DNA of 64,000 nt, from the NCBI GenBank assembly GCA_009392195.1, contig VFGY01000026.1:1-64000 (forward strand), read 5' to 3'. Shown here one piece after another: positions 6,928-15,371 of this stretch (positions within the stretch are counted from its first letter, which is position 1; every line of letters begins with the position of its first letter). The translations under genes and the position numbers were made by a program. This DNA comes from SAR202 cluster bacterium (GTDB taxonomy: Bacteria; Chloroflexota; Dehalococcoidia; Lucifugimonadales; OSU-TB39). The notes under the pieces were generated by a model. That model was not told the DNA's origin and did not search any database. It saw nothing but the letters and a program-made list of their open reading frames with translations.

Positions 6928-9360
6928 ATGATTATAAACCCAAATGATTTCACGGAAAAAGCTCAAGGTATCCTTGCAGCATCTCAAGACATCGTACAGC
7001 GACTCAAGCATAACCAATGGGATGCTGAACATATTTTTTTAGCTTTGCTTGAAGAAACCGAAGGTGTACCAACAGAAATATTCAAAGAATTGAATATACC
7101 AATAAATGAATTAATTGATGAAACCAATAGAATTTTAAGTAAATTGCCCAAAGTTTCGGGAAATTCTTCACAAATTTATAGTACGCCTAGATCTGAGATA
7201 ATCATTCAACGTTCTAAAGAAGAATCGCAAAGACTTAACGATGAATTTATTGGAAGCGAGCACTTATTGATAGCAATAATGCAAGAAACAGAAGGAACAC
7301 TACATAATTTAATCACCAAATTCAATATAACTCTCGAAAATGTATATCAGGCCCTACAATCAATCCGGGGCGAACACCGAGTCACTGATCAACGATCTGA
7401 AAATCATTATGGTTCGCTAGAAAAATATAGTGTAGACCTTACTCAATTAGCAGCAAGCGGAAGTTTAGATCCCGTAATAGGTAGAGACTTAGAAATAAAA
7501 AGAGCCATGCAGACGTTGTTAAGGAAAACAAAAAATAACCCAGTTTTAATTGGTGGCGCAGGAGTAGGTAAAACTGCTATAGCTGAAGGATTGGCTGAAG
7601 CTATAGTAAAAGGAGATGTTCCTGAAGAACTTAAAAACCGAAAAGTTCTGGCAATCGACATGGGCACTTTAGTTGCCGGGAGCAAGTTCAGAGGAGAATT
7701 TGAGGAACGTTTAAAAGCTGTGATGGATGAAATCAAATCCGCCAAAGGTGAAATCATAGTCTTTATTGACGAAATACATACAGTAGTTGGTGCAGGAGCT
7801 GCAGAGGGAGGAATCGACGCAAGCAATATGATGAAACCAGCTTTGGCTAGAGGAGAACTACAATGCATGGGAGCAACAACAGTTAACGAATATAGAAAAT
7901 ATATAGAGAAAGATTCTGCTTTGGAACGCAGATTCCAACCAATAATGGTTGAAGAACCTACAAGCGAAACAGCAATAGATATGTTAATGGGACTTAAACC
8001 TAGATATGAATCTCATCACAAAGTAACTATCGAAGATGATGCGATTAAAACCGCTGTTAATCTAAGCAAAAGATATTTAACTGAAAGGTTATTACCTGAT
8101 AAAGCTGTAGATTTAATAGACGAAGCAGCAAGTAAAATAAGAATAGATTCTCAATCTATGCCAATCGATTTAAAAGAAAAGGAAAAAGAAATACAGCATA
8201 TGCTAAATCGGGAAGAGGCGGCAGCACAGCAGGGGGATTATGAAAAAGCAGCTGAAATAAAAACCATACGCATACAAGTCCAACAACAATATGAACAAGA
8301 CAAACAATCGTTGCCAAATTATGATAAATCACAAATGAAAGTACGGCCAGAACATATTGGGAATCTAATTACAGATTGGACAGGCATCCCAACTAGTAAA
8401 TTGTTGGAGAATGAAGCTGATAAGCTGCTAAACATGGAGCATCGATTACACGAAAAAATCATAGGACAAAGTACTCCTGTAAAATTAGTGTCCGATGCAA
8501 TTCGAAGAGCCCGAGCCGGACTAAATGATCCTAACAAGCCTATTGGAAGCTTTCTGTTTCTAGGTCCCACAGGAGTAGGTAAGACAGAATTAGCACGTTC
8601 GCTTGCAGAATTTTTATTTGACGACCAAAGCAACATGATTAGAATTGACATGTCTGAGTATCTTGAACAACACTCAGCTTCAAAGTTAATTGGCTCACCA
8701 CCCGGCTATATCGGATATGATGAAGGTGGCCAACTTACAGAAGCGGTTAAACGTCGTCCCTTTAGTGTTTTATTATTTGATGAAATTGAAAAGGCACATC
8801 CGGATATCTTTTCTATATTGCTCCAAATCCTTGACGATGGAAGGCTAACTGATGGTCAAGGTAAAACCATAGATTTCAAAAACACAATAATAATAATGAC
8901 TAGCAATATTGGATCCAACATAGACAACAAAGGCCAAGTTGGGTTTTTGCCAGATAAGGATAAACAAAATACAGACCGTACAAGAGATATAATAGAGGAA
9001 AAATTAAAGAACCAATTCAAACCCGAATTTCTGAACAGGATAGATGAAATTGTACTCTTTGAAGAACTAGAGCCTGAAGAGATAAAGTTGATAGCCAACA
9101 TTATACTGAAGGACGTTGCAATCAAAATTTCGAAGTTCGGTTTAAAACTGGAGCTATCCAAAGACGCTATGGATTGGATTGTTAATCGTGGTTACGACCG
9201 AGATTATGGTGCAAGACCATTGAAAAGAGTAATCCAAAGGTACATAGAAGACCAACTCTCTAAACAAATCATATCTGGCGAGATATCTGAGGGAGATTTT
9301 GTTTATATTACTATTGGAGCAAATGAAGAACTAAATTTCAAACCCCAACCTAAACAATAA
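6928..9360 (+). CDS. clpC: ATP-dependent Clp protease ATP-binding subunit ClpC
   Basis: A two-domain AAA+ unfoldase of about 810 residues. Two Clp-N repeats occupy residues ~5-150. The first ATPase has Walker A GGAGVGKTAIAEG and Walker B VFIDEIHT; the second has GPTGVGKTELARS and LLFDEIEKA. The linker is short and contains a UVR-like segment (REEAAAQQGDYEKAAEIK), which is ClpC-like and much shorter than the long coiled-coil middle domain of ClpB. A VGF loop (GQVGFLP) follows IGSN, as in ClpP-docking loops. It should therefore feed substrates to ClpP. The ATG at 6928 is preferred over the track TTG at 6925 because GGGGG lies just upstream. No clpP is in the window. Confidence 0.85.
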   Translation: MIINPNDFTEKAQGILAASQDIVQRLKHNQWDAEHIFLALLEETEGVPTEIFKELNIPINELIDETNRILSKLPKVSGNSSQIYSTPRSEIIIQRSKEESQRLNDEFIGSEHLLIAIMQETEGTLHNLITKFNITLENVYQALQSIRGEHRVTDQRSENHYGSLEKYSVDLTQLAASGSLDPVIGRDLEIKRAMQTLLRKTKNNPVLIGGAGVGKTAIAEGLAEAIVKGDVPEELKNRKVLAIDMGTLVAGSKFRGEFEERLKAVMDEIKSAKGEIIVFIDEIHTVVGAGAAEGGIDASNMMKPALARGELQCMGATTVNEYRKYIEKDSALERRFQPIMVEEPTSETAIDMLMGLKPRYESHHKVTIEDDAIKTAVNLSKRYLTERLLPDKAVDLIDEAASKIRIDSQSMPIDLKEKEKEIQHMLNREEAAAQQGDYEKAAEIKTIRIQVQQQYEQDKQSLPNYDKSQMKVRPEHIGNLITDWTGIPTSKLLENEADKLLNMEHRLHEKIIGQSTPVKLVSDAIRRARAGLNDPNKPIGSFLFLGPTGVGKTELARSLAEFLFDDQSNMIRIDMSEYLEQHSASKLIGSPPGYIGYDEGGQLTEAVKRRPFSVLLFDEIEKAHPDIFSILLQILDDGRLTDGQGKTIDFKNTIIIMTSNIGSNIDNKGQVGFLPDKDKQNTDRTRDIIEEKLKNQFKPEFLNRIDEIVLFEELEPEEIKLIANIILKDVAIKISKFGLKLELSKDAMDWIVNRGYDRDYGARPLKRVIQRYIEDQLSKQIISGEISEGDFVYITIGANEELNFKPQPKQ

Positions 9361-9435
9361 ACTATAAAAGTGAAATAAATAATTCTAGTCAGATTATTGC
9401 CGAACTTTATTAATTACTTAGAGGGTTATCGCATC

Positions 9436-9465
9436 TTGTTCTACCCTAATCACAAATGGTAAAAT
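9436..9465 (+). promoter_or_regulatory. Possible promoter of tRNA-Asn
   Basis: TTGTTC (9436-9441), an 18-base spacer and TAAAAT (9460-9465) lie 35 bases before the tRNA. This is a moderate sigma-70-type match. Confidence 0.35.
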
Positions 9466-9500
9466 TCAATCACACGTTATTATCTTTGGTTTAATATCAT

Positions 9501-9575
9501 TCCGGTGTAGCTCAGTGGTAGAGCGGTCGGCTGTTAACCGATTGGTCGTAGGTTCGAATCCTACCACCGGAGCCA
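9501..9575 (+). tRNA. tRNA-Asn (GTT), CCA encoded
   Basis: TCCGGTG pairs with CACCGGA as a 7-bp acceptor stem; the D arm contains AGCTCAGTGGTAGAGC; the anticodon loop CTGTTAA gives anticodon GTT (Asn); the T arm is GTAGGTTCGAATCCTAC. Discriminator G is followed by an encoded CCA (9573-9575). All canonical loop bases (TTCGAAT) are present. Confidence 0.97.
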
Positions 9576-9720
9576 ACAACCAAATTTACTTATATCCCTT
9601 AAGCAATATATAATACCGTTACTTCGTTTTATTGGTTAAATACGAGTTCGACTTTAAAAAAGCATACTGGTATGAACAAACAACATAAACGCATTAATTT
9701 TGCAGCGTGGAGAACCTATC

Positions 9721-10494
9721 ATGACCAAATCATTAATTGGAAAGATTGCTATTGTCACCGGAGGAGCCGAAGGAATAGGTAAAGGCATTGCTCTATCATT
9801 AGCAAAAAGCGGGGCTACACTGGTAATAGCTGATTTAAATGAGGAAAAAGCTATTTCCACCAAGTTAGAAATAAATAAACTCAGTCCTAAATCTGCAGCC
9901 ATGAAAGTGGATGTAGCCAAGAAAACCGAGATAGAAGAATGTGTTACTCGTGTAATATCAGAATTTGGCCAAGTTGACATTTTAGTTAATAACGCAGGGA
10001 TATACACTGATGACTGGGAAGCAAGTTTATCTATAAATATAATGGGAGTTGTAAATTTCTGTGAATCAACTATCCCTCACATGCAGTCGCGCGAATATGG
10101 GAAAATAATAAATATAGGATCTATGTCAGCACATGCTGCAAGAAACCTTGGAGGACCTTATCCAACAAGTAAAGCTGCTGTTCTTAGGTATACTAAAGGT
10201 TTAGCATATGAACTAAGAAACAATAATATTAACGTAAATGCAGTTTGCCCGGGTGCTGTATGGACATCATTCCAAAAAGGTCTTCAGGCTCAAAGTATAG
10301 AAAATGACGAAACTATCATAGACACCAATCTCTATGATAGTTTCTTGCAAAAGTATTCAGACGTTATTCCAATGGGCAGACCACAAACCACAGACGACAT
10401 AGGCCATACCGTAGAATTTTTATCTTCTGATTCTTCTAAAAACATCACCGGCCAATGTATACACGTCGATGGTGGTGCCATTTTGAGAGACTAA
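9721..10494 (+). CDS. Short-chain dehydrogenase/reductase (SDR, 3-oxoacyl-ACP reductase-like)
   Basis: A 257-residue classical SDR. It shows the NAD(P)-binding TGGAEGIGKG motif (residues ~14-23), the structural VNNAG motif, a catalytic Ser in NIGSMS and the YPTSK (YxxxK) catalytic pair. The C-terminus ends with the usual GQCIHVDGG. Asp at the end of beta-2 (VIADLNEE) suggests NAD preference. The ATG at 9721 is used because GTGGAG lies 7-8 bases upstream; the track start at 9700 is a TTG extension. The substrate is unknown. The gene stands alone between tRNA-Asn and a convergent FAH-family gene. Confidence 0.85.
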   Translation: MTKSLIGKIAIVTGGAEGIGKGIALSLAKSGATLVIADLNEEKAISTKLEINKLSPKSAAMKVDVAKKTEIEECVTRVISEFGQVDILVNNAGIYTDDWEASLSINIMGVVNFCESTIPHMQSREYGKIINIGSMSAHAARNLGGPYPTSKAAVLRYTKGLAYELRNNNINVNAVCPGAVWTSFQKGLQAQSIENDETIIDTNLYDSFLQKYSDVIPMGRPQTTDDIGHTVEFLSSDSSKNITGQCIHVDGGAILRD

Positions 10495-10608
10495 ATCAGT
10501 ATAACGTTAAAATTTTTCTAGAAGAATCAAACTCGAAAACCATAAAGATGCTTTTAAATCATTTGAACTCGGATTTTCACCAATGGAATTTATCTTATTC
10601 GTTTACAA

Positions 10609-11523
10609 TCATCTCTTCATCTTAGACCTGATAGATGATTCAAAAGCAGTCATTTCCGACAATGGCTGAGTCGGCCAAGTGCGCTTCCATTCATCTGTTA
10701 CATCAACATGCAATTTAGGTCCTAGTCCATCTATTTGCATTTCAATTTTATCGCCGTCTTGAATTGGTCCTAATCCAACATGGTTTGTACCAGTTGAAAT
10801 CAGATCCCCTGGTTTCATAGTAACTAACCAAGTGGCAAATTCTACAACTTCTCCAACACTTCTTCCCATATCACTAGTGTTCATATTTTGCCTAACTACA
10901 CCATTAACCCATAAATTAATATTCAAATTTTGGGGGTCATCAATTTCGTCTGCTGTAACTATAGCAGGTCCTATTGGACCAAATGTATCCCAAGATTTTC
11001 CCCAGAAAAAACTTGATCCTCCATTAGGTTCAACACCACGCGCTGAAACATCGATAAAATTAATATATCCAAAAATATGATCTTTTGCATTAGAAGCGGA
11101 AACTTTGCTAGATTTTTTGCCTATCACCAATCCCAACTCAGCCTCATGATGAAAATGCGGTACAGGACAATCCGGCAATACCACTGTATCACCATCCCCA
11201 ATAATTGCACTCGGCGATTTCAAAAATGCCTCCCTGTCAGCTACTAGAGCGCGAGAGCCATTCTCCATATAATTACCAGCCATACACACAATTCTTGTTG
11301 GTTCAGGTAGTGGAGGCCTAAATTTCACTTGAGAAATTGGGACCGACGGTACGTCTCCTATTTCTTCTAGCGATGGTCGATATTGATCGAAATGTTCAAT
11401 CAAGTAACTCATCATTATTTGAGGACTAAAATTAGGAACTCCAGATATTTTCTCCGAAATATCAATAACTTTATCATCTCTTAAAATACCAGGAACATAA
11501 TCGTTAAAAAGAACTAATTTCAT
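10609..11523 (-). CDS. Fumarylacetoacetate hydrolase (FAH) family protein
   Basis: A 304-residue member of the FAH superfamily, which cleaves or decarboxylates beta-diketo or 2-oxo acids using a divalent metal. Recognisable are HFHHEAELGLVIG (the metal-binding ExE region), FGYINFIDVSARG, the SWDTFGPIGPAI loop and the C-terminal GDLISTGTNHVGLG. The N-terminal ~70 residues form the extra domain seen in the long FAH family. The start has a GGAGATTTAA Shine-Dalgarno. It lies 51 bases downstream of hrcA in the same direction and may be read through from it. Whether it acts on acylpyruvates, dioxygenase ring-cleavage products or ureidoglycolate-like substrates is not decidable. Confidence 0.82.
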   Translation of the reverse strand: MKLVLFNDYVPGILRDDKVIDISEKISGVPNFSPQIMMSYLIEHFDQYRPSLEEIGDVPSVPISQVKFRPPLPEPTRIVCMAGNYMENGSRALVADREAFLKSPSAIIGDGDTVVLPDCPVPHFHHEAELGLVIGKKSSKVSASNAKDHIFGYINFIDVSARGVEPNGGSSFFWGKSWDTFGPIGPAIVTADEIDDPQNLNINLWVNGVVRQNMNTSDMGRSVGEVVEFATWLVTMKPGDLISTGTNHVGLGPIQDGDKIEMQIDGLGPKLHVDVTDEWKRTWPTQPLSEMTAFESSIRSKMKR

Positions 11524-11574
11524 TTAAATCTCCATGTGAATTTAATTTTTTCTATAAACAATAAAACAAATCAA

Positions 11575-12606
11575 TTACCTTACTTCTTCTACCATTTGGC
11601 TCATAACTTTTGACGCTTCATCCACTATAGTTATAGCTTTGGTGTAATCCATTCGAGTAGGTCCGATAACTCCTAACAATCCAACAGATTCGCCAACAAT
11701 CCCATATTCGGCCATAATAACGCTTAAAGGCCAAAGAAAATCCCCTTTATTTTCGCGTCCTATTCTGATCTGTAAAATACCTAACTTATGGCTCTCTGAT
11801 ACAACGGCTTCTGCCAATCTACCATCTTCTACTACTTCTACAATTGAATACCCTTTACTCCTATCAGCAAATTCTGGTTGGGCTAATATATTTTTCAACC
11901 CATACAAATAATGGTCAGAACCAGACTCTCTATCTTCACGATTCATAATCGAAAATATTTCTCTTAAAAGTAAATTCTCCAGAGTAGCAATATCACTTTT
12001 CATCAACTTCGCTATTTGCTTTTTCCTTAGCCCGATACATTTATCTTTAATCCTGTTAAAAACAGATTCAAACTGCACTCTAGTGAGATGATTCGATAAC
12101 TTTATAATTCTTTTCGTTATCTTTGCATGATCTAAAACAACTATTAACATCCCCATAGATTTATTCAAATACACAAATTCCAAGTGCCTAATTTTACACT
12201 GATTTGACTTAGGAGAAGTAACTAAGGCTAGGGTACCCAAAATTTTAGAAATTATACTCGCTGCAATTTGAGTTCGTGAATCCAAATCTATTTCTGAATC
12301 ATTAATCTTTTGTCTGAAATGTGACGCAAATCCAGTGAATTCTTTAGATTGGTTTTTAGCATTATTAAAAAAATGCTCCACGTAAGAACGATAGCCTGAA
12401 TCTAGCGGCACGCTTCCCGCAGACAAATGAGGTCTTGTTATGTATCCAGCCTCTTCTAATTTTGCAACATCATTTCGTATAGTCGCAGGGCTAATACCTA
12501 ATCCATGTCGGTTTGCAATAGATTCTGATGCAATAGGATTAGCTGTCTTTATATGATCTACAACTATGCAATTTAATATTGATTGCTGTCTATCAGTTAA
12601 TACCAT
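11575..12606 (-). CDS. hrcA: Heat-inducible transcription repressor HrcA
   Basis: A 343-residue HrcA. It starts with the winged-helix DNA-binding domain (LTDRQQSILNCIVVDHI, GLGISPATIRNDVAKLEEAGYI, PHLSAGSVPLDSGYR) and continues with the GAF-like dimerisation core and a C-terminal GVIGPTRMDYTKAITIVDE signature. HrcA binds CIRCE operators and represses groESL or dnaK operons; GroEL assists its folding. Its presumed operator, a CIRCE variant, lies upstream of groES in this window. The gene follows groEL but a strong terminator intervenes, so it probably has its own or a read-through transcript. Confidence 0.93.
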   Translation of the reverse strand: MVLTDRQQSILNCIVVDHIKTANPIASESIANRHGLGISPATIRNDVAKLEEAGYITRPHLSAGSVPLDSGYRSYVEHFFNNAKNQSKEFTGFASHFRQKINDSEIDLDSRTQIAASIISKILGTLALVTSPKSNQCKIRHLEFVYLNKSMGMLIVVLDHAKITKRIIKLSNHLTRVQFESVFNRIKDKCIGLRKKQIAKLMKSDIATLENLLLREIFSIMNREDRESGSDHYLYGLKNILAQPEFADRSKGYSIVEVVEDGRLAEAVVSESHKLGILQIRIGRENKGDFLWPLSVIMAEYGIVGESVGLLGVIGPTRMDYTKAITIVDEASKVMSQMVEEVR

Positions 12607-12708
12607 AGTTAGGGCTTAAATCCTTAAGAATTTTAACAAGGTTAACATATATAACATTGATTGAAAATCTTAGCATTAATTATATAAATAAGAAATGTTC
12701 AACACTAT

Positions 12709-12742
12709 AAAAAAAGGGGCCCTAGTGTGGGCCCCTTTTTTT
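12709..12742 (-). terminator. Intrinsic terminator of groESL (bidirectional shape)
   Basis: GGGGCCC (12716-12722), loop TAGTGT, GGGCCCC (12729-12735), flanked by seven A on one side and seven T on the other. Read on the minus strand it is a perfect 7-bp GC stem followed by seven U, just after the groEL stop. The T-rich flanks make it usable in both directions. Confidence 0.92.
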
Positions 12743-12750
12743 ATATCCTC

Positions 12751-14370
12751 TTAGTAATCCATTGGAGGAGGAGGACCACCAGCCGGCATCGCCGGCAAGT
12801 CTTCCTTAACATCCGTTATCAAAGCTTCTGTAGTTAACACCATTCCGGCAACACTAGCAGAATTTTCAATTGCAGAACGTGTCACTTTCGCTGGATCCAT
12901 GATTCCTAATTCAATAAGATCACCATATGTACCAGTTTCAGCGTCGTAACCATGGTTACCTGTTCCTTCTAATGTCTTGGAAAGAACCACTTCTCCTGCA
13001 ACTCCCGTATTTTCAGCAATAAGCTTCAAAGGAGCAGCTAAAGCGTCTTTAAGTATCGTTATAGCAGTTTGTTCATCTCCAGCAAGTTTAACCTTATCTA
13101 AAGCAGCACTTGCTCTTAATAAAGCTAATCCACCTCCAGGAACGATTCCTTCTTCCACTGCTGCTCTTGTAGCAGATAAAGCATCTTCTATTCTTTGCTT
13201 CTTCTCTTTCAATTCTACTTCTGTAGCAGCACCTACTTTTATGATAGCAACTCCTCCAGACAGTTTTGCTAAACGCTCTTGAAGTTTTTCTCTATCGTAA
13301 TCAGAGGTTGTTTCTTCTATTTGAGACTTAATTTGGTTGATTCTGCCTTGTATAGCATCATCTGCTCCTCCGCCGTCAACAAATGTAGTATCATCTTTAG
13401 TTGCAACTACTCTTCTAGTCCTACCAAGGTCATCAACAGTAACTGAATCTAATTTACGACCTACTTCTTCACTAATAACAACACCGCCAGTCAAAACAGC
13501 TATGTCTTGAAGCATCTCTTTTCTTCTATCACCAAATCCTGGTGCTTTTACAGCTAGTATATTTAGAGTACCTCTTAATTTGTTTACAACTAATGTAGCA
13601 AGAGCTTCACCCTCAATATCTTCAGCAATAATCACAACATTTTTGCCTATTTGCAGTATTTTTTCCAAAGCAGGAAGAAAATCAGAAACGGCTGATATCT
13701 TTTTATCTGTTATCAATATGTATGGATTATCTATTTCAGACTCCATTCTTTCTTGATTTGTAGCAAAGTATGGAGAAATATAGCCACGATCAATTTGCAT
13801 ACCTTCAACAAATTCTTGCTCGTAACTTATTCCTTTTGACTCTTCAACAGTTATAACTCCATCTTTTCCAACTTTTTCCATAACTTCTGAAATCAAAGAA
13901 CCCATCTCATCGTCATGTGCAGACAAACTTGCGACCTTTGCAATATCTTCTCTGCCACTAACGGGAGTAGACATACTACCCACTGCTGCTCTAAGTGCTT
14001 CAACTCCTTGATCTATACCTCTTTTAATAGCCATAGGATTTGCTCCAGCAGCAATATTCTTGAACCCTTCGTGTATTATAGCTTGAGCTAAAACGGTAGC
14101 AGTAGTCGTACCATCACCAGCAACATCATTGGTCTTACTTGCTGCTTCTTTAAGTAACTGTGCTCCCATATTCTCAAAGGCGTCTTCTAACTCTATCTCT
14201 TTAGCAATTGTTACTCCATCGCTACAAACCTGAGGAGGACCGAATTTTTTATCTAAAACTACGTTCCTTCCTCTAGGGCCTAAAGTTACGCCAACAGTTT
14301 CTGCCATTATATCTATGCCGCGCTTCATTTGTGCACGAGCTTCTTCACTATAAGTAAGCTGTTTAGGCAT
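12751..14370 (-). CDS. groEL: Chaperonin GroEL (60 kDa)
   Basis: A full-length 539-residue group I chaperonin. Visible motifs include the N-terminal [18 protein letters not shown], the ATP-binding [15 protein letters not shown], the apical-domain [14 protein letters not shown] and the equatorial signature [12 protein letters not shown]. It forms the tetradecamer that folds client proteins with GroES. The C-terminal tail ends in [14 protein letters not shown], so the usual Gly-Gly-Met repeats of proteobacterial GroEL are replaced by a proline-rich end. It is 37 bases downstream of groES in one operon, with the terminator right after its stop. Confidence 0.98.
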   Translation of the reverse strand: MPKQLTYSEEARAQMKRGIDIMAETVGVTLGPRGRNVVLDKKFGPPQVCSDGVTIAKEIELEDAFENMGAQLLKEAASKTNDVAGDGTTTATVLAQAIIHEGFKNIAAGANPMAIKRGIDQGVEALRAAVGSMSTPVSGREDIAKVASLSAHDDEMGSLISEVMEKVGKDGVITVEESKGISYEQEFVEGMQIDRGYISPYFATNQERMESEIDNPYILITDKKISAVSDFLPALEKILQIGKNVVIIAEDIEGEALATLVVNKLRGTLNILAVKAPGFGDRRKEMLQDIAVLTGGVVISEEVGRKLDSVTVDDLGRTRRVVATKDDTTFVDGGGADDAIQGRINQIKSQIEETTSDYDREKLQERLAKLSGGVAIIKVGAATEVELKEKKQRIEDALSATRAAVEEGIVPGGGLALLRASAALDKVKLAGDEQTAITILKDALAAPLKLIAENTGVAGEVVLSKTLEGTGNHGYDAETGTYGDLIELGIMDPAKVTRSAIENSASVAGMVLTTEALITDVKEDLPAMPAGGPPPPMDY

Positions 14371-14407
14371 TAGTTTATTTCCTCCATATTATTAAAATAA
14401 TTCAAAT

Positions 14408-14713
14408 TTATTTCTTGAAAAGCACGTCATCGTCTCTAAGCACCATATACTCAACATCACCTTCTCGATATTCAGTACCTCCGTACTTAGAAAAAACAAC
14501 GATATCACCTACTTCAACTTCAACAGGTAATCTCTTACCATCATCTGTAAGTTTTCCTGGACCAACTGCCACAACTTTGCCTTCTTGAGGCTTTTCTTTA
14601 GCAGTGTCAGGTATATATATACCACCGGGACTTTTTGTCTCTTGACCTTCTATAGGTTCAACAACAATTCTATTTCCCAAAGGTTTGAACGCAATCTTTG
14701 ATTTCGCTGCCAC
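14408..14713 (-). CDS. groES: Co-chaperonin GroES (10 kDa)
   Basis: A 101-residue GroES with the conserved core PLGNRIVVEPIEGQETKSPGG and the mobile-loop region followed by IYIPDTAKEKPQEGKVVAVGPG and the roof/closing segment VEVGDIVVFSKYGGTEY. It caps the GroEL ring. It is the first gene of the groESL operon. The start is preceded by an AAGGAGG-type Shine-Dalgarno. Control is by the variant CIRCE palindrome and the promoter directly upstream. Confidence 0.97.
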   Translation of the reverse strand: MAAKSKIAFKPLGNRIVVEPIEGQETKSPGGIYIPDTAKEKPQEGKVVAVGPGKLTDDGKRLPVEVEVGDIVVFSKYGGTEYREGDVEYMVLRDDDVLFKK

Positions 14714-14748
14714 CTTACTCCTCCTTTTTAAGATATTTATTTAGAGAA

Positions 14749-14775
14749 TTAGCAGTCATAATATGAGACTGCTAA
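14749..14775 (-). promoter_or_regulatory. CIRCE-type operator (HrcA site) with symmetric variant arms
   Basis: TTAGCAGTC (14749-14757), a 9-base spacer, GACTGCTAA (14767-14775): perfect 9-9-9 inverted repeat. Consensus CIRCE is TTAGCACTC-N9-GAGTGCTAA; here the seventh base of each arm is exchanged symmetrically (C to G and its partner). It begins 7 bases after the groES -10, so it covers the start site, 35 bases before the groES ATG. Confidence 0.88.
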
Positions 14776-14781
14776 AGAAAA

Positions 14782-14811
14782 ATTCTAATATACGCAACTC
14801 TTAATTGTCAA
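14782..14811 (-). promoter_or_regulatory. groESL promoter
   Basis: On the minus strand a consensus -35 TTGACA (14806-14811) is followed after 18 bases by TAGAAT (14782-14787). The expected start site falls at the edge of the CIRCE palindrome. Confidence 0.75.
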
Positions 14812-15056
14812 ATAATTCGAATGCTTGGAATAACCAATATACATAAGTGTAACTTAAGGTTTTTATCGAAGTAGATTCAGATTATTAACGTTCAGGGGAT
14901 TTGTATGTTTAATGAATATCTTCATACGCTTTTGGATTGACACCAAAACAAGCAAATTTACTACTTGAAATATCTATCCTTATTCTGTGATTAACTTTAA
15001 AAACATTGCTTATTAAAAAAGTTGGATGATTAATTCACATACCTGATTAGGAGAAT
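14812..15056. other. Intergenic region without recognisable gene
   Basis: Between the groESL promoter and tRNA-Gln there are about 245 AT-rich bases. I find only very short frames (for example an 11-codon one) and no convincing stem with a U-tract. It may simply hold the 3' trailer of the tRNA transcript. Confidence 0.5.
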
Positions 15057-15127
15057 CTGCCCGGCCAGGAATCGAACCTGGGTCATAGGAGCCAAAGTCC
15101 CATGTGCTACCGCTACACCACCGGGCA
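15057..15127 (-). tRNA. tRNA-Gln (TTG)
   Basis: Read on the minus strand, TGCCCGG pairs with CCGGGCA, the D arm is GTGTAGCGGTAGCAC, the anticodon stem TGGGA/TCCTA encloses loop CTTTGGC with anticodon TTG (Gln), and the T arm is CCAGGTTCGATTCCTGG. Discriminator is G. The next three bases are ATT, so CCA is not encoded, unlike tRNA-Asn in this window. Confidence 0.96.
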
Positions 15128-15139
15128 TCACTTTACCAT

Positions 15140-15201
15140 TCGAAGTTTATATATTATCAAGAATCAAACTCTCTAATAAATATATCCAATAAAAACTTCG
15201 A
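15140..15201. repeat. Long-spaced inverted repeat upstream of tRNA-Gln
   Basis: TCGAAGTTT (15140-15148) and AAACTTCGA (15193-15201) are perfect 9-base inverted arms separated by 44 AT-rich bases. They lie just upstream of the tRNA on its strand. A promoter-like TTATTA-N17-TAATAT sits between the arms on the minus strand. The function is unknown. Confidence 0.4.
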
Positions 15202-15371
15202 CCATTAGCATCCACAATTCAAGTATACTATTCTATTAAATTAATAGTAGTAAATTAAATAGGTTTGCTTATATTTCAATCGAATGACATAGTATCATAC
15301 AATTTATTTGTACTAAAAACACTTAACATTATAGAAAACCCTAATAGAATAATAATTTTCAGAGGTATGCC

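Noticed and set aside
7443-7868. 141-residue minus-strand ORF within clpC
   Set aside because: Antisense shadow of the highly conserved first AAA+ domain.
12607-12708. Search for a second CIRCE upstream of hrcA
   Set aside because: TTAGCATT occurs near 12671 but the opposite arm is missing (only a loose AATGTTCAA); the 9-9-9 geometry is not met.
14891-14940. Short ORF MFNEYLHTLLD in the groES-tRNA-Gln gap
   Set aside because: Eleven codons, no Shine-Dalgarno or promoter, and no regulated gene downstream.
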